32,808 nucleotides of DNA from Asparagopsis taxiformis (taxonomy: Eukaryota > Rhodophyta > Florideophyceae > Bonnemaisoniales > Bonnemaisoniaceae): contig JALQPE010002856.1 in NCBI GenBank assembly GCA_030407315.1, positions 1 through 32,808 of the forward strand, in the 5' to 3' direction. A model generated the notes under the pieces. The model did not search any database. It was given only the letters and a program-made list of their open reading frames with translations, and was not told the origin of the DNA. A program made the translations under genes and the position numbers. Positions within the stretch are counted from its first letter, which is position 1. Each line of letters starts with the position of its first letter. Shown here piece after piece: positions 18,304-30,159 of the stretch.

Positions 18304-20449
18304 CTAGGCAAACGAAAGACCGTAAGAGATGAATACTGCAGCGACAATCCACAGTGTGATCAAGAACTGCGAAGGCAGTGGTACTGGCGGTAACTGGTGG
18401 AAAATCTGCTTGACAGCATTCTTAATCGTCATCTGAACCGTGTGACTGTTGCCAATTGGTTGAAGTTTGCACACAGGACTATGGAAACCTCTATTGTAGC
18501 CACTCGATTCTTGCACAAACTCCTCTGCTCCGGAGCGTGTCCCCTTATGTCATGAACCAAGTCCTTGATCTCTGTGCAGAACATGTCGAGAGGAATAACC
18601 TTTTGCTCCGTACCAAGCGGATCGGATAATTCATTGCCACCACAAGGAGTTTTATGACGGAATATGCATTCGGAGGAAGGTAAAGGTACGAAAGAAAGCA
18701 ATTTACCTCGACAAACGCCAACGGGAAAAGTATAAACCAAAACACAGCAAACACATGCAGGTGAATCGTAAAGGAAGGTGAAATGGGAACCTCCCCCATC
18801 GTAACGCATGCAAGCATCACATTCTCAATATGTATGAAGCGATCCATCGACATGAGCGAACAATGGTTCACAGGGCGCTTTTGGGAAACATTGTACTTGT
18901 CTCGCCGATCTAATCTGGCAAGATATTCATAGACAACACGAAGACAGTAGTTCACAATGTTTTGAGATTCAGACATTGCTTGAATGTCTTCGGGAGCTAG
19001 GATTCTTTGCAGCTCAGATAGGTCGCGGCTATCACGAAGTTTCTGCTTGCCAGCATACGCCACTGCCAAAACATGAGAGAGGGAATGCTCAATATCTGTT
19101 GCATGCCAGGTTCCATTCCTGCACATGATAGCTATCTCCGAAACCAAGGTGGTTATGTTTGGCTTGAGGTCTGTTTCCCATAACTCGAGGCCATGCCAGT
19201 ATCGTCCTTATGCGTCGTTGATCCAGAAGCCATGAGCTAGAAGAGACCAAGACCAACGTAGGCTGTTGTGGACGAACTGAGCGGGATATAAAGGCACCAC
19301 CTGCGATATCCTGGCTCGGCACTATCGTCTCTATCTCCCGCCACACCTCGAGTGAAAAATACAACAAGCATACCCATGCGAGGAAGACGAGTAATGCCAA
19401 GACTACTGCTTTGTCAATATCATCGAGAACCTTTGGAGGTTCGGGCTGTTTCGCTTTGGAGGTAAGATTACGGACTTCATCTTCATCCAACTGCTCATTA
19501 CTTCGGAAACGTTTTGGACTTCTAAGCGTTCGCGAATCATCTCCAAACGCTATTCTTGCGATATCGCCTATCTCCGAACAACTTGTACCATGTGCAACCT
19601 CCACAGATTTCCGCTTCGCACCTGAGAAGTCGCTGTGGGTTTGACCGGAATTGTCTCGGTGCTGACAGTCTCTGGCAACAATATCCTTCCTATATTCTTG
19701 CGTAGCCTGCGCAGATTCATTAGCGATCACGATGGCTTCACTATTGGTACCGGTAGCAGTTTTCTCACAGTCTTCCAGGCTTGTCGTATGAACTTCTCCA
19801 CTTTCGAATGATTCTGTATGGAGTTCCATAGCAATCGACTTATGGGGGAAACTAGACCCACTTGCTTCGGGATCGATCATACGGCTTCGGTTGTCGTTTA
19901 TGTCATCACAATTAATTGAGCTGGGTTCAAGCGCAGTATCCAGATATTGGCCGGTGTCGTTGATGGAACCATTTCTATTTTCATTACGGTCTTCCACTGC
20001 TTCGTCAATATTGATAACATCTCCTCTGCCAGTTCCATCACCACTCCTATCATCACTGAATTTCTTCCGTATGAAGGTGTTATTGGCTTTGAAAGTACTC
20101 TTTCCCTCCAAATCCCTGTGAAATTTCCACGGCTTGCGATGCCGTGTCGATCTCCGTATGGGTTGTTCGTTCCCGCCACTAATACGTTTTGCAGCTTCAG
20201 CGTTTTTCTCAGAATCAAGGGAGCATTCACCTCAGTGTCCGCTTTGTCCATGAAACCGTTCACGGCTCCATTGCCATTTTCAACGGGTTCTTCACCGTTC
20301 AGAGATGCTTCTGGCTTAATGATAACACTACTTTCATCGAGGTTCGTGGCATCTGCTGCTCTAGCATTATTGTCTCCATCCATCTGAGCAGGGTCGTTTT
20401 GCACCTCTTCCACTATTAGGTGCTGCGTTGATATTCGATTTGGTGTCAT
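18304..20449 (-). pseudogene. Bestrophin-type (RFP-TM) channel with long acidic N-terminus, frameshifted
   Basis: A likely start is the ATG at 20449 (MTPNRISTQHLIVEEVQNDP). About 300 acidic, low-complexity residues follow across one frameshift near 20,110. A membrane helix (KAVVLALLVFLAWVCLLYFSLEVW) lies near 19,330-19,410. After another shift comes INDA, a stop, then GRYWHGLELWETDLKPN (about 19,155-19,215), the typical bestrophin R-x-W-E-G-x-x-x-W pattern with one codon changed to TAA. Further on are HVFAVFWFILFPLAFVEV and, after a shift, ELSDPLGTEQKVIPLDMFC, the family's C-terminal signature. A last helix SQFLITLWIVAAVFISYG leads directly into the second bestrophin domain. Mutation or sequencing indels could explain the breaks. 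Confidence 0.65.
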
Positions 20450-21605
20450 GGTGCAGTTCTCATCTTCTTTCCAGTATATCTGCTGCTGTCGGCATCGCGA
20501 GACGTCGAAGCACCTGGGGTGCATCCGTTCGCATCATTCTCTTCTGACAAATTCTCCATTGTTTCACCACCATCTACAGGTACAGGACCTTCATCTTCGG
20601 CCTCAATATCGGCACTGCGATAGATATCCGGACTTGCCATATCATCCTCCCCAGGGGAACAGAATTCCACAATTTGTGCATGTGGCGTCGTTTTCGAGGT
20701 CGTTTCGATCTCCGAACTTGTAATTTGACAGAACAGACATTTTCGACTGCAGATTCAGTGTTTCTGTCAAAATCTGGTGGAGCACAAGGACACTCCGTAT
20801 CTTCGACATTAGCGCTGTCAGCTGTCTTCTTCCGTTGCTTTTCGGATGCATTGCGTTTTCGTCTTCGACTAGACTTAATTCGGCTGAGTTCCTATGCAAC
20901 TGTCGCAGTTTTCGTTCTGCGGTAAATAACTTAGAATGAGCCCAAAGCCTGGTTTCACGTTGTCAACCTTCAAAGACTTCATGATGGTACCGATTCTCCA
21001 TCCTTCTGGCATATATCGCGGGATATTCCAGTGCGATTCCATTCCAGATTTGGGATGCGCAGTCACACGGACTGCTGCTGAATAGTTACTCCTCCGCTTT
21101 TGTGGAAGTGATACGTCGCCTTCGAAGACCACCTCAATTCGGATGACCCGGCGCAACTTGTAATCGCCATCATCGTCATTTTCGTCTGCAGTGGTGCTGT
21201 CATTGTCAGAATCAGATCACTGATGTTACGTTCAATCGCTCTGGAAACAGCGTCGCGATGGGTATTAGTGTTTGAAACATCAACGAGAAGTTCATCAGGG
21301 TCTGCTACAGCGCACAGTCCGGATGGTAGTGCCAAATCGATCGAGGAACTGTTCGCGCGTGAAACGAGGACTAGCAATACCATACCGAGCGGGACTCGTG
21401 ATATACTAAGGGATGCGCCATTCTGAGTAACTTTTGATGTATCAGATAGACGCACATCATCAGTATCATCTGGTCGACATTTTCGCTTCTTTTCGGGACC
21501 GAATAGGATTTCACCATCTCGTTTTCGTACGCGATGCGTCGCGCCCTTTCCCGCACCATGAGGGAACAAATCGCTTTTCAGAAAGGTACCTCGCTTGGCG
21601 ATCAT
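20446..21605 (-). pseudogene. Unrecognised charged protein, frameshifted
   Basis: It starts at ATG 21605 (MIAKRGTFLKSDLFPHGAGK), with basic KKRK near the start. One frame runs to 21063, a second (KLRRVIRIEVVFEGDVSLPQ, then GMESHWNIPRYMPEGWRIGT) to 20875, and then KR-rich and acidic pieces reach a TGA at 20446-20448. That stop overlaps the ATG of the following bestrophin-like gene. The whole may be one gene with that neighbour or a separate one. No domain is recognised; its charge pattern suggests a nuclear or chromatin-associated protein, but this is a guess. Confidence 0.4.
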
Positions 21606-22132
21606 GATTGTGATGATGCTGACGACCAGGAGAGTCAGCCGGGCGGTGAGTGCATGTGCGCGAGTGGCTGTGAAGGTAAAACGTAGCTTGGAGATGACGG
21701 GTTATGAATTGACACGAGTTGGATGACGTGATGCGGTCGACAAGCGATACGGGCGTTACAGTTGCAAACGCAAAACGACCAAAATAAAACAAAAACAAAA
21801 ATTCGGAGTCTATCCAATCACCGACCAGTTCTAAAGTGCTCCAGTCTGAGGATCAAAACACTAGGGCAGTGCGGTATCAAACAGGCGATGCGGAGCGCAT
21901 GACACGAGACGGATCTGGAGAGAGAAAGAAATCAATTACAGAGACATTAAGCCGAGCATCTGACGGCAGTTTTCTGGCGTCGACCACCAGAATGGAGCAG
22001 ATCAAACTTCGTCTGAACGTTTCTTCATTTCTCGGCATCGAGGAAGCAAAAGCGGCGACCTACCCGACGGTCGTGAGAATGACTTAAAAGTGGGGCACCA
22101 GCGGTTTCTTCCTTGGCAGGCGACTCTGCCTA
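21606..22132. other. Gene-free stretch with A-rich promoter-like segment
   Basis: No gene is supported. An A-rich run (ACCAAAATAAAACAAAAACA, 21778-21797) and an ATCCAATC box near 21,813 lie 170-220 bases upstream of the - strand start at 21605, where a promoter could be. The remainder lies between this and the 3' end of the element B pol; no LTR end is recognisable. Confidence 0.35.
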
Positions 22133-24148
22133 TTACGCCTCTGTCATCGTCGAAACAAGAGAAACCCCAACTTTTCGCTTATTCTCGCCTCGCAGTTTTT
22201 GGCGCGACTTTTCTTGATTTCGCTTTTTGCGCCGAAAGCGAGCCACAAATGCCGGCGGGATGCTAGCTGCGGGTTCCCAGGTATCATCAGCTTTCGTGTA
22301 ACCGTACCACCGCACCTTGAACAGGGTTTCACCTTGTTCCCCCCTTCTCTCTTCCAAGAGCCTCTCTATAGGATATTCAGTTTCCGTGCGACGGCTTCCG
22401 CTGCGACCCTTCTGTGCCTTACTTACACCTTGTGTGGGCTGCGCCACCCTCTTTTTCGACTTGCCTGCGCGGGCGCTCCGGCGCAACGGTGTGTTCTGTC
22501 GCATAATATTCCGAGGGCTTCGCCGTGCGCTGCCTTCTTCGTGTTGGTTGGCCTGCGAACGCTCGAGTTCGGAGCTCAAGTTACCCTTCGAGGTTTTGGA
22601 CAATTCTTCCCCCATTGTGGTCAAAGATGGACATGTAGGGATAGGTACTTCCGCAATCTCCTTATCCATTATGGTGTCTCGTTCGGCTCGGCTGTTCACC
22701 CGCGACGCTCCCAAGGTGGTAAAATGCTGGTGATCTCCCGAGCCCATAGAAAAGTCATTTGAGCCCTCCGCTTTGTTCAAGCTTTTTGGGCTCAGTTCTT
22801 CGTGAGTAATGCCATTTGGGCCATGGTCGATATCCGCAGCGCTCTCCGGTTTCTTGTCCGCCTCATTCCTTGTGGGATTCGTTACCTCGTCCCTCTCAGG
22901 CTTCGTAACCTTTGCGTCTATAAGGGGATTCGGGGCTGGCCTCACACGGTCGGAACTGACCCGTTCCGGGATATCGTCTATGAGGATGTCCAGCGTATGA
23001 CCGTTGTTGGTTATTACCGGATATGGCCCGAATGACTGGAAGTCCAGTTTGTTGCGAGCACGTCCCAGAATAGTTATCTCCTGCGAGGTTCCTTTCAGGT
23101 CTAGATACACTTGATCCCATGCGCGTAAATTCCGATCAGGTGAGCGGACCTTTTTGTCGAAGTCCTTCTTGTAGCGCTCCTGAGCCTTGTTCAGAGAGCG
23201 ATTTGCTTTTGCCAGCATAGTTCCGAAACGCCCCCTCCAGGTTTCTCTCGTCCAAGCGTTGCGGTCCTCCTCCAATTGGAGGTCCTCCACACCCAGACTC
23301 GGTGGGGCTCGCGTTAGCGTCAACTCGAAGGGAGTAGTATTTGTTGCCCGATGAATGCATCGGTTGTACGCATATGCGAGCATAGCGAGATACTCGTCCC
23401 AGTTTTTCTGATCTTCTGAAACGTAATGTCGTAACATTGATGCGAGCGTGCGGTTAAACCGCTCTACCTGCCCGTTTGTCTGCGGGTGGTAGGTAGTCGT
23501 GGTTATCGGCTTGATGTTCAGCATGCGACACATGTCCAAAAATAGTTTAGACGTGAACTGCGGGCCGTTATCGGATAAAATGGATTTCGGCGCTCCGTAT
23601 ACAAACACCCATTCCTCCACAAAGGCTTTCGCCACTAGATGAGACTTGATGGACGCCATCGGTACCAGGCGGCACAATTTCGAGAATCGGTCCGTTATGA
23701 CAAGGACGTGTACCCTTCCCTTTGCGGTCCTAGGCAGAGGTCCTAGTATGTCAATTGCGATCTCCTCTAAGGGATACGTCGCTGGAAATAACTGCAGCGG
23801 GTTGGTATGACGCGAAAATTGGACACGATCTCTTGCGCAGGTCTCGCAACCCCTCACTGTCGCATACACGTCAACGATCATTGACGGCCAATAGAGGTTT
23901 TGCTTAAGGGTTTCGTACATTCGCCGTATCCCAGGGTGTCCTGCAATGGCCGAAAAATGGTATGCCTTGAGTAAGCGAGGGCGAAGTGTTTCTGGGACCA
24001 CGACTTGAACGCTTCGGGTCCTTGGGTGGGTGCGAACCAGCACCCCTTCTGTCGTCAAAGCTGTAGCAGGTAGAAAATCCGCTAGAGCGGGAAACCACCC
24101 GACAGGTGTCCCGAGCCTCGGTAGAGGAAGTGGTAAAGCAGATGAACC
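22133..24148 (-). pseudogene. pol: Pol of element B: integrase and chromodomain, N-terminally truncated
   Basis: The frame is open from a stop at 24149-24151 to 22133 without breaks. Counting from the TTG at 24058, the zinc domain has H34-x6-H41 and C71-x2-C74. The DDE triad is D103 (IDILGP), D163 (LSDNG) and E199 (NGQVER), with 35 residues between the last two. A long acidic and basic variable region (about 390-560) precedes the chromodomain (YPIERLLEER, FKVRWYGYTKADDTWEP) and a basic tail. It differs clearly from element A in sequence and codon use and lacks the ACG-rich composition. Protease, RT and RNase H are absent upstream. This is the best preserved frame in the central region. Confidence 0.85.
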
Positions 24149-24151
24149 TTA

Positions 24152-24410
24152 TAGGTACCCGGCGGGTAGTCTCGTGAGAGAGAAGGGATCGCTACCCGGA
24201 AGGGGTTGTGCGATTATAGCGCTCACGCGAGATGCGTATTAATGGAGCAAAATGACGTAATCCGTCGAGCTGTTGGCTAACCCTAAGGTTTTCCCGGAGA
24301 GGGGTTGAACAATAGGTATGCGAACACTGTTCCTGTGGGTCGTAATTCCACTTGAGTTTACGTTACTCTAGAAACCGTACCTACTTGTGGAACAACGTTA
24401 GTTCTAGAAG
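24152..24410. other. Gene-free junction between element B pol and the right copy of element A
   Basis: No gene is seen. RT and RNase H of element B should lie here but are missing, so the break point of the truncation is in this stretch. Reading outward from the arm there is a weak inverted match to the left flank (TTGTGGAAC near 24,384), then unrelated sequence. Confidence 0.4.
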
Positions 24411-25643
24411 TAGCTGGTACGAGCCGCGGACACGCTGTCCTTACGAAACGAAACGAGCAGTCCACCCGCTGGTGTTTTGACTGTATGTTAGAACGGTAGG
24501 AGGTAGAGTGGTTAGCGAGTAGACACGAGCGTCACGACGCAACAATCCACGCGAGGATTACGTTAGCAAACGAGGTGGTACGTCACCGGAGGCGCTCTCA
24601 ACCAAGCCCGGAGGCACTACACGCAATCAGCCTTACGTGCGGCGATGGGTAGGGAGTACGCAGCTCGACGGAGACGAAGCCTCGTTAGGCAAAACGTAAA
24701 CGTAAAACGTAGAAGTCAGTCGTAGACTAGAGCCGTTGCTCGATCGTTGTCTTGTCCCCTTTCCCTCCCGGCACGATGCCAATACCTATATGGCCACGAT
24801 GGCATCGCTTTACAGTGTAAACACTGCTCGTAACGTCCCCGAATGGGAAGGGACCTTGTGGGTCACACGTAGGGACCCGTTGGTCCGTTGGCCGTTGCCA
24901 ATACGTTCGTTGCACACGTGTGCAGGTTGCGCGCGCGCATGCGCCAGCAATGTTCGTTCATTGCTGTCGCCGGTCGTATCCGGCGAAATTCGAATTCCGC
25001 GGAAAACGTAAATATTTGCAATTTCGGAATTGCCACGTATACTACACAGCCCCACCCCCACACGTGGACGTCCCGGCCACGCGAGGCCCGTCAGGACGCG
25101 CCTGAGACACGGGGCCGTGGCGCCTTTTCGGGTACAACTGCGGACGTGGCAGTTGTCCCGAAAAATCTCGTTGAAACGTACATGGCCCGGTTGGCTGATC
25201 GGATCGCCACGGCGCCGGAGCGCGCGCGTGCGCTCCGGCTCTTTCGTAATCATCGCGGCCCGCCCGTTGGCGTCGTACGTCAATGCCTCGCTTAGGCGTT
25301 TTCCTGCAACGGATGCAGTGTCCAATTCCACCACGCGGGTGTGCGTCAATTCAGCGCGATACGAGCGCAGGCCGCGGCCTTTTCGTGAATCTGCCAGCGG
25401 GCATGTCGACAACGGTCGTCCGAAGGATATTTAAGCGGCGGCTTAACGTGATAGCGATCGTCGCTCACCCTTCCTCTCACCGTCGTCATCCAGGCCGTTG
25501 CCTTCTTCGTTCTCCCTTATCCTCTTCCCCCGCTGGGTACTACTACCTCCGTTCCTTTCGTTCTCTTGTTCCGTTTTGCCCGCGTGGCTCTCGTCGTCGT
25601 GCTCGTTGCACTCGTCGTAATTATCGTGTACAGCGTAACCACG
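24411..25643. other. Structured region upstream of aORF (right copy)
   Basis: Mirror of 10,911-12,145, with the same hairpins: the 10-bp stem near 25,215-25,240, the long bulged stem near 25,126-25,165 and the 8-bp stem near 24,946-24,967. The triple ACGTTT of the left copy is changed here (24,690-24,710). No coding frame is supported. Confidence 0.5.
25427..25435 (+). promoter_or_regulatory. TATA-like box upstream of aORF (right copy)
   Basis: ATATTTAAG, 209 bases upstream of the ATG at 25644, identical to the left copy. Confidence 0.3.
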
Positions 25644-27871
25644 ATGGTTACGACTCGCAGTACCGATGCCAACACCCCGCGGCCCGCCGGCTCTGCTGGA
25701 GGTGGAGCGAGAACCCCTTCGCAGGGCGCTCCCTCCCTCGTCGGGGCCGGTGCGCCGCCAGCGACGGAAGCGTCCGTCGCGCCCGCCCCATCCGTGAGGG
25801 CGGGTGAAGCCGTTGCTCCCCAGGCCGTCGCCTCTTCGTCTCGCCCCATGGCTCCGTCTCGCCTGGTGGCTTCCGTGACGCCTGCCGAGGCTGCTAGGGC
25901 CGTCGCCCCACGTGATGATGACGCAACGGCGTCCGACTCGGGGAATTCGTCACCCGTCATTCCGGATGCCGCGGCCCCGTCGACGGGTGTAGCCGCGATG
26001 GCAGCGGCCGCTCGTTCGCGTCGTGCTGTGGCGGCGGCCCGCACGGGCGTGCCTCGTCGTGATAGCTCGCCGCGTTCTCCTCGCCAGGACCCCTCGCCGG
26101 AGGGTGGTGACCCCGTTGGGACGGTCGGCACCGCCTCACGTGGCGGTGCGGCGCTAAACGTAGGCGTCCTGACCCACGCGTGGGCTGCGTTGCCCCGCGT
26201 GGGCATTACGGATGACGATCTCGCCACGTTGGCAAAGGATCGTCTGGACGCCCGCGCGGTTGTCGACTACATGCGTTCCGCCGAGGATACGTGGGGGCGG
26301 GCAGCCGGGCGTCGTTTCGCCAACGGGCCACCGGGATCGGAACGTTACCAGATCCCGGCGTCGATACGTTGCGACCGCTCGTGGTTGCGTGACGTCAACG
26401 ACGCGATCTACGTCGATCGTATGGACGCCTTCCTGTGGAAGGGGACGCCCGAGGAACCGCCGTTCATCTCGGTGGCGTCCGTATTCGTATGTCCGCGGAC
26501 ACTTTCCGAAAGGCAACGTGCCGAATGGAAGACTGCTCTTTCGTTGAGCGTCATCTCCAAAAGCGTCGTGTCGTACGACGACCATTTCGCGCTCCGTCAC
26601 GTGAACGCAGACGACTACCGCGTGTCGCACGCGTCAGCTCCGTGGGTCGTCCCGAGCGAGCTCTACTTCCCGCCGTTGCCGGAAGTAGTAGAGGAGTTTC
26701 CGTATCCTCGTGGATCGTCCACATTGCTACCACGCGTGGTGCATTATTTTACCGATGCCGTGAAGGACGCGCCTGCCCCCGTGAAGGAACGTTTCCTCAT
26801 GGCCGTGGATATCGAACACGCAGCGATGCTCGCGTGCTCGCTGTTCGTGGAACGTCGTGTGTTCGGGCGCGCGTGCCTGCTGCCGGAGTCCACGTTGGAC
26901 TTCCTGGCCGACTACGAGATGCTTCGTGCAATCCCGGTGGACGGTTCCGATACGTTCGTCTCCGTTACCAGCGCGTTGGCTGAGGCTCGCGGCGCCCTTG
27001 CGTTGGGGCCGGAGTATCGGGTTATACGTCCCGATTACGCAAGCGGCGATAACCAGGAGTTCGTCTCCGTGCGTAGCGATGGGGCTTACGTGCCGCGGGT
27101 CGCTTCCCGTTCCGAACGCCGTCGTGGCAATCGTACCGGTTATTTCGGTGGCCTCGGGGGCAACGAGCGCCCCCGAGGGACGCGTTCTGGCCGTCGTGGC
27201 CATCAAAACGAAGCGCCGCGTGCGCCGGATCCTCGAGAGATCGTGCCACGCGAGGCTACGGGAGGGGGCAACGTTGCCCGCGTCGGTCGTCCGGATGTGG
27301 CCACGCCGGCCGAGCGCGCGCCACGGTTCGTGAGCCTGGACGACCGCGTCTCCGATGAGGATGCCCGTCGGCTTCTCGGTACGTCGATGTCCGCCCGCCT
27401 CGTGCGGACGGCTGGGTTATTCGTTCCCTCATCTCGTCCGTGGCTCGCGCAGCCGAAGAGTTCAGGGCCCAGACGTTGGACCTGACTGCCCGCTTGGCAA
27501 CGGAACGCGCGATTTCGGAGCGTCTCGCCGCGGCGACTCGTAGTTACGCGCCGCCCGTTGGCGTTCGTAATGAACCGTACGGTTACGCGAGTGGCGGCGG
27601 CTTCGGCGACCCCGTCGGGTATGGTCACGCAGCGGCGTACCTGCCACGCGACCCCGCTCCGGCGCGCCCTTCGGATACGCGCAGTCACGGGACTGCGGAT
27701 CCTTACGCTAGGGATCCCGCGTCTCGTCGCGAGCGAGCCCCCGTGGTCACGCAGACCGTCGATCCGTACGCGCCGGGCTTCGTTCAGCCCAGTCGCAGCC
27801 GCAGCCACGATAGCCGCGGCGAAGGCCCTGGTCCGTATGACCCTGCGGGCAAGCGTTCTCGTCGCTACTAG
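25644..27871 (+). pseudogene. Antisense gene of element A, right copy, one frameshift
   Basis: Same protein as the left copy from MVTTRSTDAN to KRSRRY. It is identical as far as residue about 580, then one C is missing from a run of four at about 27,391-27,396, so the reading leaves the frame and stops at 27485. The remaining text (ARAAEEFRAQ onward) continues in another frame to 27871. Apart from this one base the two copies look almost the same. The break in a homopolymer may be a sequencing error. See the left copy for features of the protein. Confidence 0.7.
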
Positions 27872-30159
27872 GTCGTTCCTAGGTTAGTTCGTAGGCCACG
27901 TCGGCTCTAGCATCGTATTGCTTCGTAAACTTCGTCTTGTTTCTTTGCGTAATCGCATGGCTCCGTTGAGCTTCGTAATTTGCGTTTGGCAGGTCGTCTG
28001 CAGAAGAGGAGGGGTTTAGCGTTAAGCCCCTCCCCACAATTTTTTTGTTGTGGCGTCTACCCCGTCGGGTGTCGTATGGCTTACGTAGCCCGTGCTTCGA
28101 GTTCGCGGCGGCGCGTGCCCGTTGGCAGGTTCGTAGCACACGCAATTATTCGGCAAAGCGGCGGCGCGTAGCGGCGGCTTTTCACTGCGAGTGGTACGTT
28201 AACCTCGATCATAGAGCCCGTTGGCGTGCGTATCATTTAGTAACTAACTCGAAAATCGTTTCCGCCGTCGTTTCTCGTTCGGATAACCCCGTCGGGTGTC
28301 GAATTTCGTTGAGCATTCGAGCTCCTTAGCGCGTAGCACATCGGTGCCAATTTTAATTTTGCTCCGATGAGCTTGGCGGAAAATTCGTCGAACGTCAGAC
28401 CGACGCGCACGTGAGTCGGTTTGACGTTCTACGCCGTGGCGTGTACGCAGTAATTCGTCGCAGTACGTTGCGGTTTCGTTGACGACGTGGTGGCCGGCGG
28501 GCTTGGCTTTTCGTATAGCCGTTGACGTCATTAGCGCCGTCGCGCTTCGCGTTGCCGCGGCTTCACGTTGGCCAGTGGCGTTATCATTTTGTAACTATCT
28601 CGGAGTTCGTTTCCGCCGTCGTCCCTCGTGCGGATAACCCCGTCGGGTGTCGAATTCCGTTGAGCATTCGAGCTCTCTGGCACGTAGCACGTCGGTGCCA
28701 ATTTAATTCGCTCCGGTGAGCTGGACGAAAAATTCGCTAAGCGTCAGGCCGACTCGCGCGTGAGTTGGCTTGACGTTTCACGCCGTTGCGTGTACGCGGC
28801 AGTGCGTCGTGGTTCCCTAGACAACGTTTTTGCCGGCGGGCTTGGCTTTTCGTATAGCCGTTAACGTTATTAGCGCCGTCGCGCTTCGCGTTTGCCGCGG
28901 CTTCACGTTAGCCGGTGGCGCAATCGTTGCGCTAGTCCGCTTCGCGTGGTAGCGTCGTTCGCCGCGGCGTCCGAGGAGCGTTTCGTTAGCTCATTCGTTA
29001 TGTGGTGCGACGTGCACCTGGGCATACGTAATGCTCGCCCTCTACGCCGTTGCGTAATTTCGTTTATTCGCCTTGCGAACCCGACGGGGACGCGATTGAC
29101 GAAGTCGTTTCGCATGCCCGCGGGCGTTTGAGGCTGCCTCGTGAGCCAAGTTCGTCGGCAGACGTTGCCTTCAGCTGTGCCGTTTACGTTGGCTACCGCT
29201 TGTACGCCGTTGCGTATTCGTGTTTCGTTACGTGCGTTCGACTGGCCGGCGGGCTTTTCGCTTCCGCGCGTCGTTCGTTATGCCCGCGTGGCAGGACACC
29301 GTTGTGTCGTTCCGTGGTTGCCGTACGTGGCTACCGCGTTCGGCGTCGTGCCTCACGGTGGCGATACGGTTCGCCGCCCGTCGTCGCGGCCTCGTTGGCT
29401 CGTCGTTCGCACGCTTTACTCGCGCGTTTCGTGCGCTGAGACCCGTTGGTCTAATTCGTCGGCTAACGTATAGCTTCGTTCCGCTTCGTGCGGGGAGTTT
29501 CGTAATGAGGCCGTTGCCATCTTCGTTGGGGACGCGTCCGTCCTACGTCGTTTCTCCGCCTTCCGGCGTCACGTTGCCGTTAGCTCGCGAGCTGTTTGGC
29601 GTTGACCTCGTTGGTCGATGCGACTCGTTGTCAGCGGTTGTCCACGGGGACGTACGATGGCTCACGTGACATGCCGAAATTACGAAATTTTCGGGGCACG
29701 CGTGTCCCGAGATTTGGCCGGATTAGCGCACTGTAATCGGCCCGATTTTTCGTACCGTGCGTCCATGGCCCGCTGGCCCACGTATAATTTTTCGCGCGAA
29801 AAATCTGACGTGTTGTCCGTCCGTGGCCCGTGGTGTCGTCACCTTTGCCCGTGGGACGGTCAACACTGTCGAGCCAGTCGTGGCTCTTCACATCGTGTGA
29901 ATCGTCCGCGCGTGGACTCGTCGTCCAATCTTTCGTTGGCGCTCGTGCCTCCACCAACGTATGGTGTCGAAAACGAAAAGAGCGACGGCTCTAGCACGCA
30001 TCGCGCCCCCCAACGCAAGGGTGGACGTCCCGGCCACTCGTTGTGCCTTCGCTTCTCGTTCGTGCGGCTCGTCGCCTTCGTTTGTTGCATCGTGCAACGT
30101 CGCGCACGCGTGCGCTTAACCCGACGCTCGTGTGCGTTTTCGGGGGCCGTCGTGGCCTT
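27872..30159. other. Gene-free spacer of element A, right copy, with tandem repeat
   Basis: Mirror of 6,396-8,681. The tandem hairpins lie at about 28,011-28,055 and the 338-bp tandem repeat at about 28,235-28,921. Substitutions relative to the left copy are more frequent here than in the genes: for example near 28,931-28,990 and at 29,100 (CTTCG for CCCCG). Confidence 0.65.

Larger units (their letters stand above)
12146..24410 (-). mobile_element. Candidate composite element B (reverse orientation) with host gene fragments inside
   Basis: The right end carries the integrase-chromodomain part of a Ty3 pol on the - strand (24,148-22,133). The left end carries a + strand gene with remote similarity to the aORF of element A (12,561-15,711). 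Seen from the - strand this is the same convergent order as in element A: pol, spacer, antisense gene. The spacer here is 6.4 kb and holds broken host-like genes instead of 2.3 kb of gene-free DNA. RT, protease and gag are missing, and LTRs were not identified. The alternative is two unrelated element remnants flanking ordinary host DNA. Confidence 0.4.

Noticed and set aside
24030..24242. 70-codon + strand frame at the element B junction
   Set aside because: It is partly the reverse shadow of the integrase N-terminus and has no independent support.
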